Under the pieces are notes generated by a model, which was not told the DNA's origin, did no database searches, and saw nothing but the letters and a program-made list of their open reading frames with translations. A program made the translations under genes and the position numbers. From Luidia sarsii (lineage: Eukaryota; Echinodermata; Asteroidea; Paxillosida; Luidiidae), in the NCBI GenBank assembly GCA_949987565.1, contig OX465101.1, positions 24,478,543-24,542,542 on the forward strand: a DNA stretch of 64,000 bases, written 5' to 3'. Shown piece after piece: positions 62,691-64,000 of this stretch. Each line of letters opens with the position of its first letter. Positions within the stretch are counted from its first letter, which is position 1.

Positions 62691-62965
62691 AACTTTTTTT
62701 CTCGCAAACTTTGATTTTTTTTAAGTGTTTCGTGTTCGTTTTTTCTATTCATTTTTAGCTGTTTGGTCTTCCGAAACAGCTTTTTTTTTCTATACATTTT
62801 GTTTTTTTCTTCCCTTTTTTTGTCCATCTGTTTCGGTCTTCCGAAACGGCTCTTGTCTTCGTTCTCTTTTGTTTTCCTATTCAACTTTTTTCTTAGTTGT
62901 TTCGGTCTTTCAAAAACAGCTCTTGTTTTCGTTTTTTGTAAATACCCTTTTTCACTTTTTTTAAC
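62691..62965 (+). repeat. Polypyrimidine tract of ~69-bp repeats with hairpins
   Basis: T-rich sequence contains CTGTTTGGTCTTCCGAAACAGC (two parts: CTGTTTGGTCTT, CCGAAACAGC) at 62759, CTGTTTCGGTCTT plus CCGAAACGGC at 62828 and TTGTTTCGGTCTT plus TCAAAAACAGC at 62897, so the spacing is 69 bp each time. The middle copy folds as GTTTCGG-tctt-CCGAAAC, a perfect 7-bp stem. The Phe-rich plus-strand and Lys-rich minus-strand frames are composition artefacts. Confidence 0.75.
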
Positions 62966-62992
62966 GTGTAAGATATCCGAAACTGTTGCGTA

Positions 62993-63062
62993 ACACAAGT
63001 GGCCTTGTGTGAAAGACGCTCGACTGCCAACGTGTAGGTTCGTGGTTCGATCCCGGGGGTAT
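62993..63062 (+). tRNA. Degenerate tRNA-Gly(GCC)-like sequence or tRNA-derived SINE head
   Basis: The A box is TGGCCTTGTGTG from 63000 (consensus TRGYNNARNNG with one mismatch), the anticodon-loop-like CTGCCAA carries GCC with U33 and purines after, and the B box is GGTTCGATCC (63044-63053), a perfect match to GGTTCRANNCC. The anticodon stem and the acceptor stem do not pair well, so it is not a working tRNA. A tRNA-derived SINE head or a tRNA pseudogene explains it. Confidence 0.5.
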
Positions 63063-63083
63063 TTTTCACTTAATATTTTTTCT

Positions 63084-63122
63084 CAGCACGACTGTGCTGT
63101 ATAAGGAGTTTAAAAAAACTCC
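63084..63122 (+). other. Two adjacent perfect hairpins
   Basis: CAGCAC-gact-GTGCTG (63084-63099) is followed after five bases by GGAGTTT-aaaa-AAACTCC (63105-63122). Both stems are perfect. They lie about 25 bp downstream of the tRNA-like sequence and may be part of the same transcript-derived element. Confidence 0.6.
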
Positions 63123-63350
63123 CGCAAACACTAACGTCGCATGTGGTGCATCTCGATGGGTCGGTGTGATTCTGGGACTCTCCTCGTAATCCGGGTTCGC
63201 GTCTCCGTATAGACCCGTCTTCGAAGACGTCACGGTTTTGTTTATCGGCCATCTTGGATTAGACACATGAGCACGTCGTCACCGCCGTTACTAAGTCAGC
63301 TGTGCATACAAACAACTCCACATGCAAAGCGGCAAGTTTTGAACTCGTCA
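63123..63350. other. Non-coding spacer with palindrome
   Basis: It carries a second copy of CTCGTAATCC(G)GGTTCGCGTC near 63184 and the 14-bp palindrome CGTCTTCGAAGACG at 63216-63229. No gene is supported. Confidence 0.45.
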
Positions 63351-63910
63351 GACTTTTCCTGCTTATCAGATTTTCACGCTTAAGCGGCTCTATGAAATTG
63401 GGTCCTGATTCTTAGAAGACCGTACACAGACGGTCCTGGCAGTAATTGGAAATAATGACGTCGATCAGCAGTTGTCAAGTTACGTTGCCATAGGTATACA
63501 CTTTTTTGACAACTGTATTGCGCTTATGAATAACTGAGGGTTCTGAACTTTGGTTAAGAAAGGAGAAGGGAATAGAAATCGTATTAATTTTTTCATCTTC
63601 ATTATGTTGGAAATAATAACCAAGAGTCCAAATAATTATGAGGTCATTATATTTCATAAAAAATTGTTACTTTGAGCACAATTCACGTGACATGAATTTA
63701 AAGGTACCTGCTTGGAAAGAACTCGTTACTGTCACTTTATCAGCTGCCACGTAACATGGGTGTAAAGTTCCCCTTGCGGTTTAGAACACGATTTTTGTCA
63801 ACCATTCAATTTGCTGCTTCCCTCAATCTGTATGATATCCGAATTTGTACCGTTTCATCAATGATCATCAGCTTCGGGTGGTCTTCAATAATAATGTGTC
63901 AGTGTAATGC
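63351..63910 (+). repeat. Direct repeat copy 2 (560 bp)
   Basis: Near-identical to 61868-62446, with two short deletions relative to it. It contains only the right arm of the inverted-repeat element, so the duplication breakpoint falls inside that element. The start-to-start distance between copies is 1483 bp. The remaining 63911-64000 is unassigned. Confidence 0.9.
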
Positions 63911-64000
63911 GTCACTTGACATTAAAGCTGCATTATTTTAACTGGGAAGAGTTATCGTATTGCACATGTTGCTTCAGGTTGAAACTTTGCTTGAGTTTAG

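Overview
The window looks like repeat-rich, non-coding DNA from an animal. A marine invertebrate, probably a deuterostome such as an echinoderm, hemichordate or amphioxus, is my best guess. The reasons are TTAGGG-like repeats, long TACATG palindromic microsatellites, a THAP-domain remnant, a Tx1/L1-type non-LTR retrotransposon and several small terminal-inverted-repeat elements. No bacterial or viral gene organisation is visible and I see no intact host gene. The lineage guess is inference and was not checked against any database.

Region 1 (1-50433) is one head-to-tail satellite array. The monomer is about 460 bp (460, 461 or 465) and there are roughly 109 full copies plus a partial one, all in the same orientation. 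No open reading frame of 60 codons or more lies within it on either strand. The monomers form higher-order repeats (HORs) whose period changes along the array: 7 and 8 monomers at 1-10152, 7 at 10153-13377, 4 at 14759-22131, 7 at 22132-31.3 kb, 9 at 30420-38712, 3 and 2 at 38.7-41.5 kb, and 7 at 43313-49754. The last copies before 50433 are more diverged, then come 237 bp of AT-rich foreign sequence and one decayed monomer (50671-51021), which marks the array edge. The array continues off the left end of the window.

Region 2 (51022-57911) starts with a broken THAP zinc-finger exon on the minus strand. It is followed by a decayed Tx1/L1-type retrotransposon on the plus strand. A TATA box and initiator precede a 22-nt stretch identical to the 5' stem-loop of U2 snRNA. 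ORF1 follows (RRM-like region, CCHC knuckles, zinc ribbon, C2H2 finger), then ORF2 (endonuclease, reverse transcriptase, C-terminal zinc knuckle) and an AATAAATAAATAAA tail. Both ORFs carry stops and frameshifts. ORF1 is split by a 937-bp DNA element (53291-54227) with 38-bp terminal inverted repeats; this element holds the first exon of a Myb/SANT-like gene ending at a splice donor, between two TACATG microsatellites.

Region 3 (57912-64000) has no convincing protein gene. It holds a 364-bp inverted-repeat element with a telomere-like core, a TACATG microsatellite, a second inverted-repeat element, a 560-580 bp direct duplication, a polypyrimidine tract made of 69-bp repeats with hairpins, and a degenerate tRNA-Gly-like sequence followed by two hairpins.

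The window reads as the edge of a large satellite block grading into a graveyard of nested mobile elements. The most notable points are the shifting HOR structure, the U2-like leader under a TATA/Inr promoter at the retrotransposon 5' end, and the exon-carrying element nested in ORF1.
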